The notes beneath the pieces were generated by a model. It did no database searches and was not told the DNA's origin. It was given only the letters and a program-made list of their open reading frames with translations. DNA of 64,000 nt from Antrihabitans auranticaus. Its GTDB lineage: Bacteria; Actinomycetota; Actinomycetes; Mycobacteriales; Mycobacteriaceae. Of this stretch, positions 27,635 through 35,870 are shown piece after piece. Position numbers and translations under genes: made by a program. Positions within the stretch are counted from its first letter, which is position 1; each line of letters begins with the position of its first letter. The DNA is taken from NCBI RefSeq assembly GCF_016481275.1, contig NZ_JAEMNW010000003.1, positions 496,001 through 560,000 on the forward strand, read 5' to 3'.

Positions 27635-28371
27635 CACGCCGGTTCGCCTGCCGAACAGGCTGTTGCCGGAGCATTTGGCGAGTCAGGACCTCAACAACCG
27701 CCTCCTCGGTGGGCCATGCCGCGTTAGCCCACTCGTCGCGACACTCCCGCCGGACACGCCGGTACGCCTGCCGAACAGGCTGATGCCGGAGCATTTGGCG
27801 AGTCAGGACCTCAACAACTGCCTCCTCGGTGGGCAGTGCAGGATCCCGCCCGGCTCCGCCCGCCCAGTGGGCTTACTGGGCGGGATTCGGCGAAGAATCC
27901 CGCCCCACAAGCCCACTCGACGCGACACACCCGCCGGACACGCCGGTTCGCCTGCCGAACAGGCTGTTGCCCGACAATCGCCCGAGAAGGGACCCCAACA
28001 ACTGCCTCCTCGGTGGGCCATGCAGAATCCCGCCCAAGTCCACCCGCCGGGCTTACTGGGCGGGGTTCGGCGAAGAATTCCGCCCCACAGGCCCACTCGA
28101 CGCGACACACCGCCGAACACGCCGGTACGCCTGCCGAACAGGCTGATGCCCGACCATCGCCCGAGAAGGGACCTCAACAACCGCCCCCTCGGTGGGCCAT
28201 GCAGAATCCCGCCCAAGTCCACCCGCCGGGCTTACTGGGCGGGGTTCGGCGAAGAATTCCGCCCCACAGGCCCACTCGACGCGACACACCGCAGAACACG
28301 CCGGTTCGCCTGCCGAACAGGCTGATGCCCGACCATCGCCCGAGAAGGGACCTCACCAACCGCCTCCTCGG
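27635..28371. repeat. Array of about 180-bp direct repeats (five units)
   Basis: Units begin with CACGCCGGTTCGCCTGCCG or the variant with GGTACG at 27635, 27755, 27939, 28118 and 28297, giving spacings of 120, 184, 179 and 179 bp. Units 1 and 2 continue with GGAGCATTTGGCGAGTCAGG; units 3 to 5 carry CGCCCGAGAAGGGA at that place. All then have CCTCaacaaCcgCCcCCTCGG-like sequence; units 2-4 add a block with CTTACTGGGCGGG and GAAGAATtCCGCCCCAC. GTTCG/CGAAC and CCGCC/GGCGG arms could form hairpins. Unit 1 lacks the inner block and unit 5 is cut short. Long frames run through it on both strands, as expected of a repeat, and none looks like a known protein. Confidence 0.85.
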
Positions 28372-28442
28372 CGCGCAGCGAGGAGAACACGCCAGCACGC
28401 CCGGCGGTTTGACCTGCCCGTTCGCCGGGTAATCACGTGCTC

Positions 28443-28598
28443 ATGATTGCCGTTGGAATTCTCCTCATGCTGGGTGCTTGGCTTTTCGAGTCGGCCATTC
28501 TGTGGGCGATCGGAATCGTGCTCGTTCTGGCAGGGCTCGCGACGATGGCCCTCGGCAGGATGGGTCGGCCGGTCGGTCCGCGAGTTCACTACTACTGA
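28443..28598 (+). CDS. DUF6131-like small membrane protein (51 aa)
   Basis: ATG-initiated, 51 codons. The product starts MIAVGILLMLGAW, continues with a second hydrophobic stretch (AILWAIGIVLVLAGLATMAL) and ends in GRPVGPRVHYY. Two short helices and a Tyr-rich basic tail match the small DUF6131 family common in actinobacteria. Function unknown. It lies between the repeat array and the first ferritin and is too short for routine ORF listing. Confidence 0.7.
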   Translation: MIAVGILLMLGAWLFESAILWAIGIVLVLAGLATMALGRMGRPVGPRVHYY

Positions 28599-28633
28599 CC
28601 CCACCCGTTGGCTCGCCTAGTAGCCTTCGAACC

Positions 28634-29188
28634 ATGCCGAACCGGGTTACTCAGAGCGACAGCGCTTTCCACAAGCTTCTGCGTGAGCAGATTCGCCACG
28701 AGTTCACCGCTTCGCAGCAATACGTGGCCATCGCGGTGTACTTCGACACGAGTCGGCTCCCTCAACTCGCGCAGCGCTTTTACCTGCAGGCGACCGAGGA
28801 GCGCGAGCATGCGCTGATGATGGTGCAGTACCTTCTGGACCGGGATCTCGAGGTCAGCGTCGGCGGACTGGACGAGGTGACGCCGAGCTTCGAGTCCATT
28901 CGCGGTGCGGTCGAGCATGCGCGGAGCCAGGAACAGGACGTAACGGACAAGATCACCGAACTGACCCGCACCGCCCGCGAGACAGGCGACTACCTGGGCG
29001 AACAATTCATGGGCTGGTTCCTCGAGGCCCAGGTTCAGGAGGTCGCGAGCATGAATACGTTGCTCGCGGTCATCGATCGTGCGGCAGGAAACACGTTCGA
29101 TATCGAGGAATTCGTCGCCCGTGAACTTCGCACTCCGACCCGTGCCGCAGCACCAGCACCACGCATTGCCGGTGCTGCGAGGCAATAG
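28634..29188 (+). CDS. Ferritin (BfrB-like), first copy
   Basis: 184 residues, a four-helix ferritin. Ferroxidase-site segments are visible: REQIRHEFTASQQYVAIAVYF (Glu on helix A), TEEREHALMMVQYLL (Glu and His on helix B), QEQDVTDKI on helix C and GEQFMGWFLEAQVQEVASM on helix D. It stores iron in the cytoplasm. The C-terminal tail (TPTRAAAPAPRIAGAARQ) is longer and more basic than the core needs. It matches the place of bfrB (Rv3841) and is followed by a paralogue. Confidence 0.92.
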   Translation: MPNRVTQSDSAFHKLLREQIRHEFTASQQYVAIAVYFDTSRLPQLAQRFYLQATEEREHALMMVQYLLDRDLEVSVGGLDEVTPSFESIRGAVEHARSQEQDVTDKITELTRTARETGDYLGEQFMGWFLEAQVQEVASMNTLLAVIDRAAGNTFDIEEFVARELRTPTRAAAPAPRIAGAARQ

Positions 29189-29226
29189 TTTCACGCCGCT
29201 GAAATGCAACTCGCAATTAGCGTCGA

Positions 29227-29270
29227 CTTAATTAGGGCACCATTCCCTTAATTAGGTTGGACTTGGATGA
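29227..29270 (+). promoter_or_regulatory. Repeat-bearing promoter region of the second ferritin gene
   Basis: CTTAATTAGG occurs twice, at 29227-29236 and 29247-29256, exactly 20 bp apart, in an AT-rich patch unlike its surroundings. The second copy runs into TTAGGTTGGACTTGG (29252-29266), whose first seven bases equal the start of the IdeR consensus but whose right half does not match. In M. tuberculosis IdeR activates bfrB from tandem boxes, so a comparable role is possible; the match is weak. Confidence 0.4.
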
Positions 29271-29302
29271 CAAGGCCTCTGACCAGCGATATCTTTGGTT
29301 TC

Positions 29303-29848
29303 ATGACGACGACTGAAGCACAGCGGAGCAAATTTCACGGATTACTTCACGACCAGATTCGGCACGAATTCAATGCCGAACATCAATACATCGCGACCGC
29401 CGTGTGGTTCGACAACGCCGACCTCCCGCAACTGGCCAAACACTTCTACAAGCAGTCGGTCGAAGAGCGCAATCACGCGATGATGATCGTCCAATATTTC
29501 CTGGATCGCGATATGTCCATCGAGCTCACCGGTGTCGACGGCGCCAAGACGCAGTTCGCGGACGCCCGCGAGCCGATTGCGCTCGCGTTGGCACAGGAGA
29601 AGACGGTGACCGAGCAGATCGTGCAGCTCGCAAGCACGGCACGCGAGGAGGGCGAGTACCTCGGCGAGCAGTTCATGCAGTGGTTCCTCAAGGAGCAGGT
29701 CGAGGAAGTCGCGAGCATGACGACCCTGCTGACCATCGCCGACCGCGCAGGAAGCAACCTGTTCGACCTCGAGGAGTTCGTCGCCCGCGAGATGAGTGCG
29801 CCAGCCGACACGACGGGCGCACCCCCCTCAGCAGGCGGCAGCGTTTAA
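29303..29848 (+). CDS. Ferritin (BfrB-like), second copy
   Basis: 181 residues, close to M. tuberculosis BfrB in layout: KFHGLLHDQIRHEFNAEHQYIATAVWF, HFYKQSVEERNHAMMIVQYFLDRD, EEGEYLGEQFMQWFLKEQVEEVASM and NLFDLEEFVARE. Ferroxidase Glu and His positions are kept. The ATG at 29303 gives the normal family N-terminus; a longer start at 29267 would lie in the promoter repeats. No clear Shine-Dalgarno precedes it. It is more like the classical BfrB than the first copy, so this may be the ancestral gene and the other a divergent duplicate. Confidence 0.92.
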   Translation: MTTTEAQRSKFHGLLHDQIRHEFNAEHQYIATAVWFDNADLPQLAKHFYKQSVEERNHAMMIVQYFLDRDMSIELTGVDGAKTQFADAREPIALALAQEKTVTEQIVQLASTAREEGEYLGEQFMQWFLKEQVEEVASMTTLLTIADRAGSNLFDLEEFVAREMSAPADTTGAPPSAGGSV

Positions 29849-29870
29849 GAAGGCTCGCTCAGCAGGAACG

Positions 29871-30770
29871 TCAGCGCAAGGTCACCTGACGACCGCGGAT
29901 GCCGTCGCGCGCGCGTCGCTCGGCGGACGTCAGGGGACCATCGACAGCCAGTGCGTCATCGAGGCGCTCGCCCAACTCGGTTGCGGCGGCGACCCATTCG
30001 TCGGGATGGCGTTCCGGATCCAGATCGAACACAGGCACGAGCAGCCCGTGGGTCCGGAACGATCCCGCAAACCGCGAACCGTCGCCCAGATGCAGGCCAC
30101 CGGCCGCGTGGACTCGCGAGAGGGCATGCATCAAGTCGTCTTCGGATTCGGGGCGTACCCAGCGCAGGTGCGCTTTGTCGCCGGCGTCGACCCACCATGC
30201 CGCGTGCAATCCGGCCAACCTCGCCGACGGCATGATCGCGTCGTTCGCTTTCGCGACCGTCGCGGCAACCTCGGGGGCGGGTTCGGCACCTTCGGGAATC
30301 CACCAATTGAAGTCGCGGTGCACCGCGATCTCGAGGTTCACCGCAGGATCGATGACATCGGCCAATCGTGGTGAGTCCGCGGTTATTTCAGCGGACTGCA
30401 GCGAATCGCCCGGTTCGGCACCGATCGCCCAGCGGACCGCGACTCCGATGTCGGCAGCAGGGTCCTCGGACTGCACCTGAACCTGGACACCGACGTATCC
30501 GGTCTTGACGCCGTCCTCGTCCCGCACGAGCGCCGCAACCGCTCCCGGTAGCACCGTAGCGAGAACGACGGTCGCATCCCCGGTGACGGGAAGTTTCGCC
30601 GTCGCTGACGGCACGAATTCACGCAACGCGACCAGGTCGCACTCCGCCGCGAGCCCGGCGAAAGGCCGGACATGTTCCTCGGGTGGCGCCGCCACCGCCG
30701 CGCGACGTTCCGCGATCCGCTCCGCGCGATTACTGCCTGGCTTCGGGGTATTCCGTTTGCTTTTGCCCAC
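29871..30770 (-). CDS. DUF5926-like conserved protein
   Basis: 299 residues, cytoplasmic, with no transmembrane segment. It begins MGKSKRNTPKPGSNRAERIAERRAA and then PEEHVRPFAGLAAECDLVALREFVPSATA, the pattern I associate with the actinobacterial DUF5926 family. The rest is acidic alpha/beta sequence. Function unknown. It converges on the second ferritin gene (22 nt gap) and is divergent from the first DUF5685 gene. Confidence 0.65.
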   Translation of the reverse strand: MGKSKRNTPKPGSNRAERIAERRAAVAAPPEEHVRPFAGLAAECDLVALREFVPSATAKLPVTGDATVVLATVLPGAVAALVRDEDGVKTGYVGVQVQVQSEDPAADIGVAVRWAIGAEPGDSLQSAEITADSPRLADVIDPAVNLEIAVHRDFNWWIPEGAEPAPEVAATVAKANDAIMPSARLAGLHAAWWVDAGDKAHLRWVRPESEDDLMHALSRVHAAGGLHLGDGSRFAGSFRTHGLLVPVFDLDPERHPDEWVAAATELGERLDDALAVDGPLTSAERRARDGIRGRQVTLR

Positions 30771-30866
30771 GACGCCAGAACCTACACTCCGCGCGCCGAG
30801 CTACCGCGCCGAAGGGCGCGCTCGCGGTTAGGATGCTCCGGTCGACCCGACCTGCAGGGAGATGTG

Positions 30867-32012
30867 ATGTTCGGAATCGTGCGGCCGTGCCGGCACAGGC
30901 TGTCCGAGGGCATGCGGACCGAATGGATGGCGCACCTCTGCGGGTTGTGCCTCGCGTTGCGCAACGACCACGGCCAATTCGCACGCGTGGCAACCAATTA
31001 CGACGGTCTTATCGTGTCGGTCCTGGTCGAAGCCCAATCGGCCCGGTCGGCGGACTGGCGGCGCAAGGCTGGTCCGTGTCCGTTGCGCGGTATGCGAACT
31101 GCGTCTGTCGCCGATGGTGAGGGCGCACGGCTCGCCGCAGCGGTGTCGCTGGTGCTGGCCTCGGCGAAGGTCCGCGACCACATCGCGGACCGCGACGGCA
31201 TCCTCGGCCGCAAGCCGGTGGCGGCCGCCGCGCGCCGGGTCGCCGCCAACTGGGATCGTGGCGGCGCACTGACCGGTCTCGATCTGGGATTCGATACCGC
31301 GGTGCTGGTCGACGCGGTCGACCGGCAGACTGCGCTCGAAAGCTCGGCGCATTTCGGCACCTCGCTTCTGACGATCACCGAGCCCACCGAATCGGCCACC
31401 GCCGCGGCATTCGCACACACTGCGGTGCTGGCGGGCAAGCCGCAGAACGTCGCGCCGCTGGCCGAAGCAGGTCAGTTGTTCGGGCGCCTTGCACACCTGC
31501 TCGACGCGGTCGAGGACCTGCGCAGAGACACCGCATCCGGCGCGTGGAACCCGCTCACCGCGACCGGCGCCGACCTCACCGAGGCTCGGCGACTCTGTGA
31601 CGACGCGGTCCGCGGTGTGCGCTTGGCGCTGAAAGACGCGCAGTTCGTCGACGGCAAACTTGCGCACGTCCTGCTTGCACACGAGCTGCAGCAGTCCGTC
31701 GACCGCGTCTTCGGGACCGGACACGACCACGCGACCGCCAATCGGCAACCACCCCAGTGGGCGCCGCCGCCGGACCTCAACTTCGGCACTCCCCCCGTCA
31801 GGCGCGGCGTGGTCGCCGGCTGCGGGGTTTGGCTAGGACTGTGCTGCACCTGCCAAATCTGTTGCGGGGACCCGTATCACAGCCCGTGGACCGGTGAGCC
31901 GAAGCAGGGTTGGTGCCACCAGTGCGACTGCTCGGATTGTTGCGAATGCTGTGAATGCGACTGCTGTAGTTGCGACGGCTGCTGCTGCGACGGGTGCGGC
32001 TGCGACTGCTAG
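30867..32012 (+). CDS. DUF5685 family protein with cysteine-rich tail, copy 1
   Basis: 381 residues. The N-terminal region MFGIVRPCRHRLSEGMRTEW-HLCGLCLALRNDHGQ and the late LAHLLDAVEDLRRDTASGAWNPL match DUF5685, an all-helical family whose Asp-rich helix recalls isoprenoid-synthase-like folds. After about residue 300 come a Pro-rich linker, a Gly/Val hydrophobic stretch with LCCTCQICC, and a tail of CC, DCC and CDC runs: about 22 cysteines in the last 62 residues. Metal or iron-sulfur binding, or membrane palmitoyl-like anchoring, is possible; no function is known. Confidence 0.75.
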   Translation: MFGIVRPCRHRLSEGMRTEWMAHLCGLCLALRNDHGQFARVATNYDGLIVSVLVEAQSARSADWRRKAGPCPLRGMRTASVADGEGARLAAAVSLVLASAKVRDHIADRDGILGRKPVAAAARRVAANWDRGGALTGLDLGFDTAVLVDAVDRQTALESSAHFGTSLLTITEPTESATAAAFAHTAVLAGKPQNVAPLAEAGQLFGRLAHLLDAVEDLRRDTASGAWNPLTATGADLTEARRLCDDAVRGVRLALKDAQFVDGKLAHVLLAHELQQSVDRVFGTGHDHATANRQPPQWAPPPDLNFGTPPVRRGVVAGCGVWLGLCCTCQICCGDPYHSPWTGEPKQGWCHQCDCSDCCECCECDCCSCDGCCCDGCGCDC

Positions 32013-32160
32013 GCGCGGAGTTCGTCGGATCCGATCCGGCCCGCACATCGTGGATTCCCATGTCGTTTCTCCGAACTCCCGCGGTTCGACTCCGTTCGTC
32101 CCGGTATGGGCCATATCCTCCTGTGCAGCACCTGTAGATACCACGAAGTGGCGGTGGCAA

Positions 32161-33396
32161 ATGTTCGGAATCGTTCGGCCGTGTCGGCACAGACTGTCCG
32201 AGGGCCTCCGGACCCAGTGGATGTCCCACCTGTGCGGGCTCTGTCTGGCACTACGGGATGACCACGGCCAGTTCGCGCGAGTGGCCACCAACTACGACGG
32301 GCTCATCATCTCGCTCCTCGTGGAGGCGCAGTCCGAACAGTCCGGTGCGTGGCGCCGTAAGGCCGGACCGTGCCCGTTGCGCGGCATGCGGACTGCTTCG
32401 GTCGCACAGGGCGAGGGCGCGCGCTTGGCCGCTGCGGTGTCGCTCGTCCTGGCGTCGGCAAAGGTGCGCGACCACATCGCCGATCACGACGGCATCCTCG
32501 GCCGCAAGCCGGTCGCCGCTGCTGCACGCCGCGTTGCGACGAACTGGAACCGCGCCGGTGGACGTATCGGCTCTGACCTGGGCTTCGACACCGCGGTCCT
32601 GGTCGATGCGGTCGACCGGCAAACGGTGCTCGAAAGCTCGGCGCGCGTCGGCACGTCGCTTCTGACGATCACCGAGCCCACCGAGACCGCGACCGCCGCC
32701 GCGTTCGGGCACACGGCGATTCTCGCGGGCAGGCCTGGAAACATCGGACCGCTCCAAGAGGCGGGGCGCTTGTTCGGTCGGCTGGCACATCTGCTCGACG
32801 CCGTCGAAGATCGCCGCGCCGACGCCGCATCGGGCGCGTGGAATCCGATCACCGCAACCGGCGCGGATCTCGCCGAGGCACGCCGCCTGTGCGACGACGC
32901 GACGACCGGCATCACGCTGGCCCTGCGCGACGTCGAGTTCGTCGATCCGCGGTTGACCCACCTGCTCCTCGCTCACGAGCTGCAGCACTCCGTCGACCGC
33001 GCATTCGGTACGCACGGTCACGAGATCGGCGCGACGAATCAGCCACCGTGGGATCCCAACCAGCCCTGGGACAAGAACAGCCCCTACGAAGCACCGCCGA
33101 TCGAGCAACAACCGTTCGGGGGCGCCCAGGGCCAGTATCCGCAGACCGCACCCGGCAGCCAGCCGCCCGAGCCGCCGGACCCGCCACGCCGCAACTTCTT
33201 CACCGGTTGCGGCATCTGGTCGTGGCAGTGCTGCACCTGCCAGCTGTGCTGCCGGGACCCCTACGAAGGCGCGTGGGACCGGAAGAAGAAGCAGGGCTGG
33301 TGCCGAGGTCAAAGCAGCTCCAGCAATTCCAACGACTGCTGCTGCGAAGTCGCGTGCTGCGGTTGCTGCGCCGGGGACGCCTGCTGCGACTGTTAA
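32161..33396 (+). CDS. DUF5685 family protein with cysteine-rich tail, copy 2
   Basis: 411 residues, a clear tandem duplicate of the gene just upstream: MFGIVRPCRHRLSEGLRTQW-HLCGLCLALRDDHGQFARVATNYDGL is nearly unchanged, as is the Asp-rich LAHLLDAVEDRRADAASGAWNPI. The linker is longer (NQPPWDPNQPWDKNSPYE and further) and the tail has about 16 cysteines (QCCTCQLCC, then CCCEVACCGCC). The 148-nt gap between copies has no obvious terminator, so they may be co-transcribed. The stop overlaps glpQ1 tail-to-tail (TTAA). Confidence 0.75.
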   Translation: MFGIVRPCRHRLSEGLRTQWMSHLCGLCLALRDDHGQFARVATNYDGLIISLLVEAQSEQSGAWRRKAGPCPLRGMRTASVAQGEGARLAAAVSLVLASAKVRDHIADHDGILGRKPVAAAARRVATNWNRAGGRIGSDLGFDTAVLVDAVDRQTVLESSARVGTSLLTITEPTETATAAAFGHTAILAGRPGNIGPLQEAGRLFGRLAHLLDAVEDRRADAASGAWNPITATGADLAEARRLCDDATTGITLALRDVEFVDPRLTHLLLAHELQHSVDRAFGTHGHEIGATNQPPWDPNQPWDKNSPYEAPPIEQQPFGGAQGQYPQTAPGSQPPEPPDPPRRNFFTGCGIWSWQCCTCQLCCRDPYEGAWDRKKKQGWCRGQSSSSNSNDCCCEVACCGCCAGDACCDC

Positions 33397-34166
33397 GCCG
33401 ACGAGTCGGCGAGTAGCTCTTTCGTGCGGCCTGGATAGTTGGTCGCCAACCAGCTGACCCCCAGCTCGCGGCACAGCTTGACGTCGTCGGCATCGTCGAC
33501 CGTCCAGCAGTACGTTGCGCGGCCTGCCGCCGCGGCGCGATCGACGAAATCGGGATGCTCTCGAAGAGTCTTGATCGACGGTCCGACCGCTGTTGCGCCG
33601 ACGGTCGTCGCAGCTCCGCCGCCGAGGTAGACAGACGAGTCGCCGAGCAGAACGGTCGGCAGCAGCGGCGCGGACCGCCTGATCCGCCACACCGCGGTTG
33701 CGGCAAAGGACATGACGACTGCCCGCGAATGTGCGGGGGACGGCGGCGCCGCAATTCCGAACCGCTGGAACTCGGCGAGCACTTTGTTTTCGACAAGCCC
33801 GCCGTAGCGGACCGGGTGCTTTGTCTCGACGAACAGCTTGATCGGCCGGCTCTTCCAGTCCAGGACCAGCTGGATCAGCTCGGCGAGTGTGAGGACCTGT
33901 GCAGGTTCCTCGTCGCGCCCGAAATCGAGCGCGCGCAGTTCGTCGAGCGTCAACTCGCTGACGAGTCCGGTTCCCGACGATGTCCGGTCGACTGTCCGGT
34001 CGTGGACACAGACGAGGTGGCCGTCCCGAGTCAGCCTGACGTCACATTCGAGTCCGTCGGCGCCTTCTTCCAGCGCCAACTCGTAGGCGGCGAGCGTGTG
34101 CTCCTGCCTGGCGGCAGATGCGCCCCGATGCGCGACCACGAAGGGCGCGCGGTTGTCCGGGCTCAC
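33393..34166 (-). CDS. glpQ1: Glycerophosphodiester phosphodiesterase
   Basis: 257 residues with the GDPD TIM-barrel signature: VVAHRGAS (His13, Arg14), DGLECDVRLTRDGHLVCVHD (Glu40, Asp42, His55), FVETKHP and a late YCWTVDDADD. It hydrolyses glycerophosphodiesters to glycerol-3-phosphate and an alcohol. No signal peptide is seen. The GTG at 34166 overlaps the stop of the DUF4328 gene (GTGA). Gene order bfrB, glpQ1, DUF4328 protein follows Rv3841-Rv3843c. Confidence 0.9.
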   Translation of the reverse strand: MSPDNRAPFVVAHRGASAARQEHTLAAYELALEEGADGLECDVRLTRDGHLVCVHDRTVDRTSSGTGLVSELTLDELRALDFGRDEEPAQVLTLAELIQLVLDWKSRPIKLFVETKHPVRYGGLVENKVLAEFQRFGIAAPPSPAHSRAVVMSFAATAVWRIRRSAPLLPTVLLGDSSVYLGGGAATTVGATAVGPSIKTLREHPDFVDRAAAAGRATYCWTVDDADDVKLCRELGVSWLATNYPGRTKELLADSSA

Positions 34167-35170
34167 TTGGCCACTACCTCCTGCGGCTCGGGCTGCGGTA
34201 TGGGCCTGATCGGCTCGATCACCGGCGTCACCGGTCCTGTGGCAACCACCCATCGCCGCGGAACTCGCTGACGTCCGAGCACATCATCCCCGTCGAGCGT
34301 GCGGATGACCAGGATTGTCAGAACGGCGACACCTGCGGCGATCAGATCGCCGGTCGCACTGTAGAGAACACCGTTCGCTTCGTCCTGCAACGAGTCGCGC
34401 AGCCACCAGAGCCCATTGAAGATCGCGAACCCCACCGAGAACACCCAGGCGCACCACCACGCGACGACGAGCCTGCGAATCCGTACCGGCGGCGAGCCGT
34501 CGAATTCGGCCGCGGCGACCTCGGTGAGAAACACACCTGGATAAACCCAGTTGACGATCGGGACCAGGCAACCGATCGCTATGGTCCAAGGACGGCGCGG
34601 ATCCCGGCGGCCTTGCTTGGCAAAAGCTCTCCTACGAGCCGCGATGAGCCAACCTGTTGTCGCGATCGCCGACGAGATGAGGAGCAGCGCGCCGAGCAGC
34701 GACGTGGACCAGACGGCCGAATCCGATCCGGCCAGCAGCGCGGGATCGATCAGTCTGGTGCGGTTGCGCAACAGCACGCAGTACCGTGCGATTTCGGCGA
34801 TCGATGCAAGACCGAACATGATCGCTGTCGCGGCGAGCGTCGGGGCGGCGAGCCTGGCGAGCGTGGAAATACCTTCCTGGCGCACGGGAGTCGGCACCGG
34901 CGCCGGATCGTGCAGACCCCACCTGGGCGTCTCCGTGTAGCGCGGCGTGGGCGTCGCTGCCTGCGGCGGCTGGAGCACATGCCCGTCGCCCCGGCTCGGT
35001 TTGCGAGCAACCCAGCGGAACGTGCGGCGGGGCGGGTCGACGGTGTAGGGCGGAAGGAGCGCGCCGTGACATTTCGGGCACCGCTGCGCGGGGGGCCGCG
35101 GCACCTGCCACCGCACCCCACACTGACCGCAGACCTGGATTGTGGTCCGCGGGGCCGCCGTTCCGTCCAT
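34163..35170 (-). CDS. DUF4328 membrane protein with N-terminal zinc ribbon (Rv3843c-like)
   Basis: 335 residues. The N-terminus has two CxxC pairs (VCGQCGVRWQVPRPPAQRCPKCHG), a zinc ribbon. A Pro-rich linker leads to about six transmembrane helices with RRRAFAKQGRRDPRRPWTIAIGCLVPIVNWVYP, typical of DUF4328. A proline-rich tail ends it. Function unknown. Start and stop overlap the rhodanese and glpQ1 genes respectively, so the three form one translationally coupled operon. Confidence 0.8.
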   Translation of the reverse strand: MDGTAAPRTTIQVCGQCGVRWQVPRPPAQRCPKCHGALLPPYTVDPPRRTFRWVARKPSRGDGHVLQPPQAATPTPRYTETPRWGLHDPAPVPTPVRQEGISTLARLAAPTLAATAIMFGLASIAEIARYCVLLRNRTRLIDPALLAGSDSAVWSTSLLGALLLISSAIATTGWLIAARRRAFAKQGRRDPRRPWTIAIGCLVPIVNWVYPGVFLTEVAAAEFDGSPPVRIRRLVVAWWCAWVFSVGFAIFNGLWWLRDSLQDEANGVLYSATGDLIAAGVAVLTILVIRTLDGDDVLGRQRVPRRWVVATGPVTPVIEPIRPIPQPEPQEVVAK

Positions 35171-35511
35171 CAGTAGATTTTCGCCTCGCCCTCGCCATCG
35201 CGTACCAGTGGCCGACCTGCCTTCTGCCAGGCGACCATTCCGCCCGACACATTGACAGCCTCGTATCCCACTCGCCGAAGGTACTGGACAACGCGGATCG
35301 ACCGCCCACCTTGGCGGCATATCACGTACAAATCGGCGTCCAAGTCGATCTCGTCCATGCGCGCGGGCACATCACCCATGGGAATGTGCAGTGCGCCGGG
35401 AGCGTGCCCGAGCGCCCATTCGTCGTCCTCCCGCACATCGAGCAGGACGGCGGATTCACTCGACTCGGCGGGCACGGCCGCCACCGAAACCGATTCAGCG
35501 TCGACGCTCAC
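35170..35511 (-). CDS. Rhodanese-like sulfurtransferase
   Basis: 113 residues, a single rhodanese domain: AVLLDVREDDEWALGHAPGALHIPMG, then the active-site loop CRQGGR (65-70) with Cys65, then VVQYLRRVGYEAVNVSGGMVAW. Small single-domain rhodaneses carry sulfur as a persulfide; the acceptor is unknown. The GTG start is followed downstream by the TGATG junction with the DUF4328 gene. Two copies of TTCGATCCTGTCA (35514-35526, 35549-35561) lie just upstream. Confidence 0.88.
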   Translation of the reverse strand: MSVDAESVSVAAVPAESSESAVLLDVREDDEWALGHAPGALHIPMGDVPARMDEIDLDADLYVICRQGGRSIRVVQYLRRVGYEAVNVSGGMVAWQKAGRPLVRDGEGEAKIY

Positions 35512-35870
35512 GATTCGATCCTGTCAGTCGTGGAGGTGGCAGACACACTTCGATCCTGTCACGGCCACAAAGTTGTGCAAACCGTCCCTAATCCGCGATG
35601 CGGATAACTTTCAGCGAACTCGGACCCACGGTTTGTTTCCGATGGCATACGCCATATTCGTCACAATAATGTGATGCGTATCACGGCATGGGGGTGTGTT
35701 ATCCACAGTATCCACAGGCTGATCCACAGATCGGCCCTATCAACGGTCACAAATCCACAGGTGTCGGCCCTGCGAGCAAACGCCGGCCACCGTTCGCCGG
35801 GCCGGCCGGGTCGCCGAGCCAAATTCATCGACGCGAGGCCGGAACCACGGGTATCGGATAGCCTGACTTC
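35512..35870. other. Divergent intergenic region of 359 nt
   Basis: It separates the rhodanese operon from the hypothetical gene at 35871. It holds the two 13-bp direct repeats next to the rhodanese start, an AT-richer centre (about 35570-35700) with GTGATGCGTATCAC-like palindromic sequence at 35671-35684, and the DnaA-box cluster. No small gene was found. Confidence 0.5.
35699..35759 (+). promoter_or_regulatory. Cluster of four DnaA-box-like sites
   Basis: On the plus strand: TTATCCACA at 35699-35707 (perfect consensus), GTATCCACA at 35708-35716 (8/9), TGATCCACA at 35720-35728 (8/9) and AAATCCACA at 35751-35759 (7/9), all in the same orientation. The first two abut exactly. No dnaA, dnaN or other oriC gene is near, so DnaA titration or DnaA-controlled transcription of the flanking genes is more likely than an origin. 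Confidence 0.55.

Noticed and set aside
27663-28325. Long open frames on both strands through the repeat array
   Set aside because: They repeat with the DNA unit, exist in several frames on both strands and have no recognisable domain; the array is better read as non-coding.
27635-28371. CRISPR array
   Set aside because: The units are about 180 bp and continuous, with no short repeat and unique spacers, and no cas genes are present.
28634-29848. Bacterioferritin (heme-containing) for the two ferritin genes
   Set aside because: Helix B lacks the heme-ligating Met context of bacterioferritin, and the sequence pattern is that of BfrB-type ferritin.
35699-35759. Replication origin at the DnaA boxes
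   Set aside because: No dnaA, dnaN, rpmH or AT-rich unwinding region is near, and four boxes in one orientation are too few.
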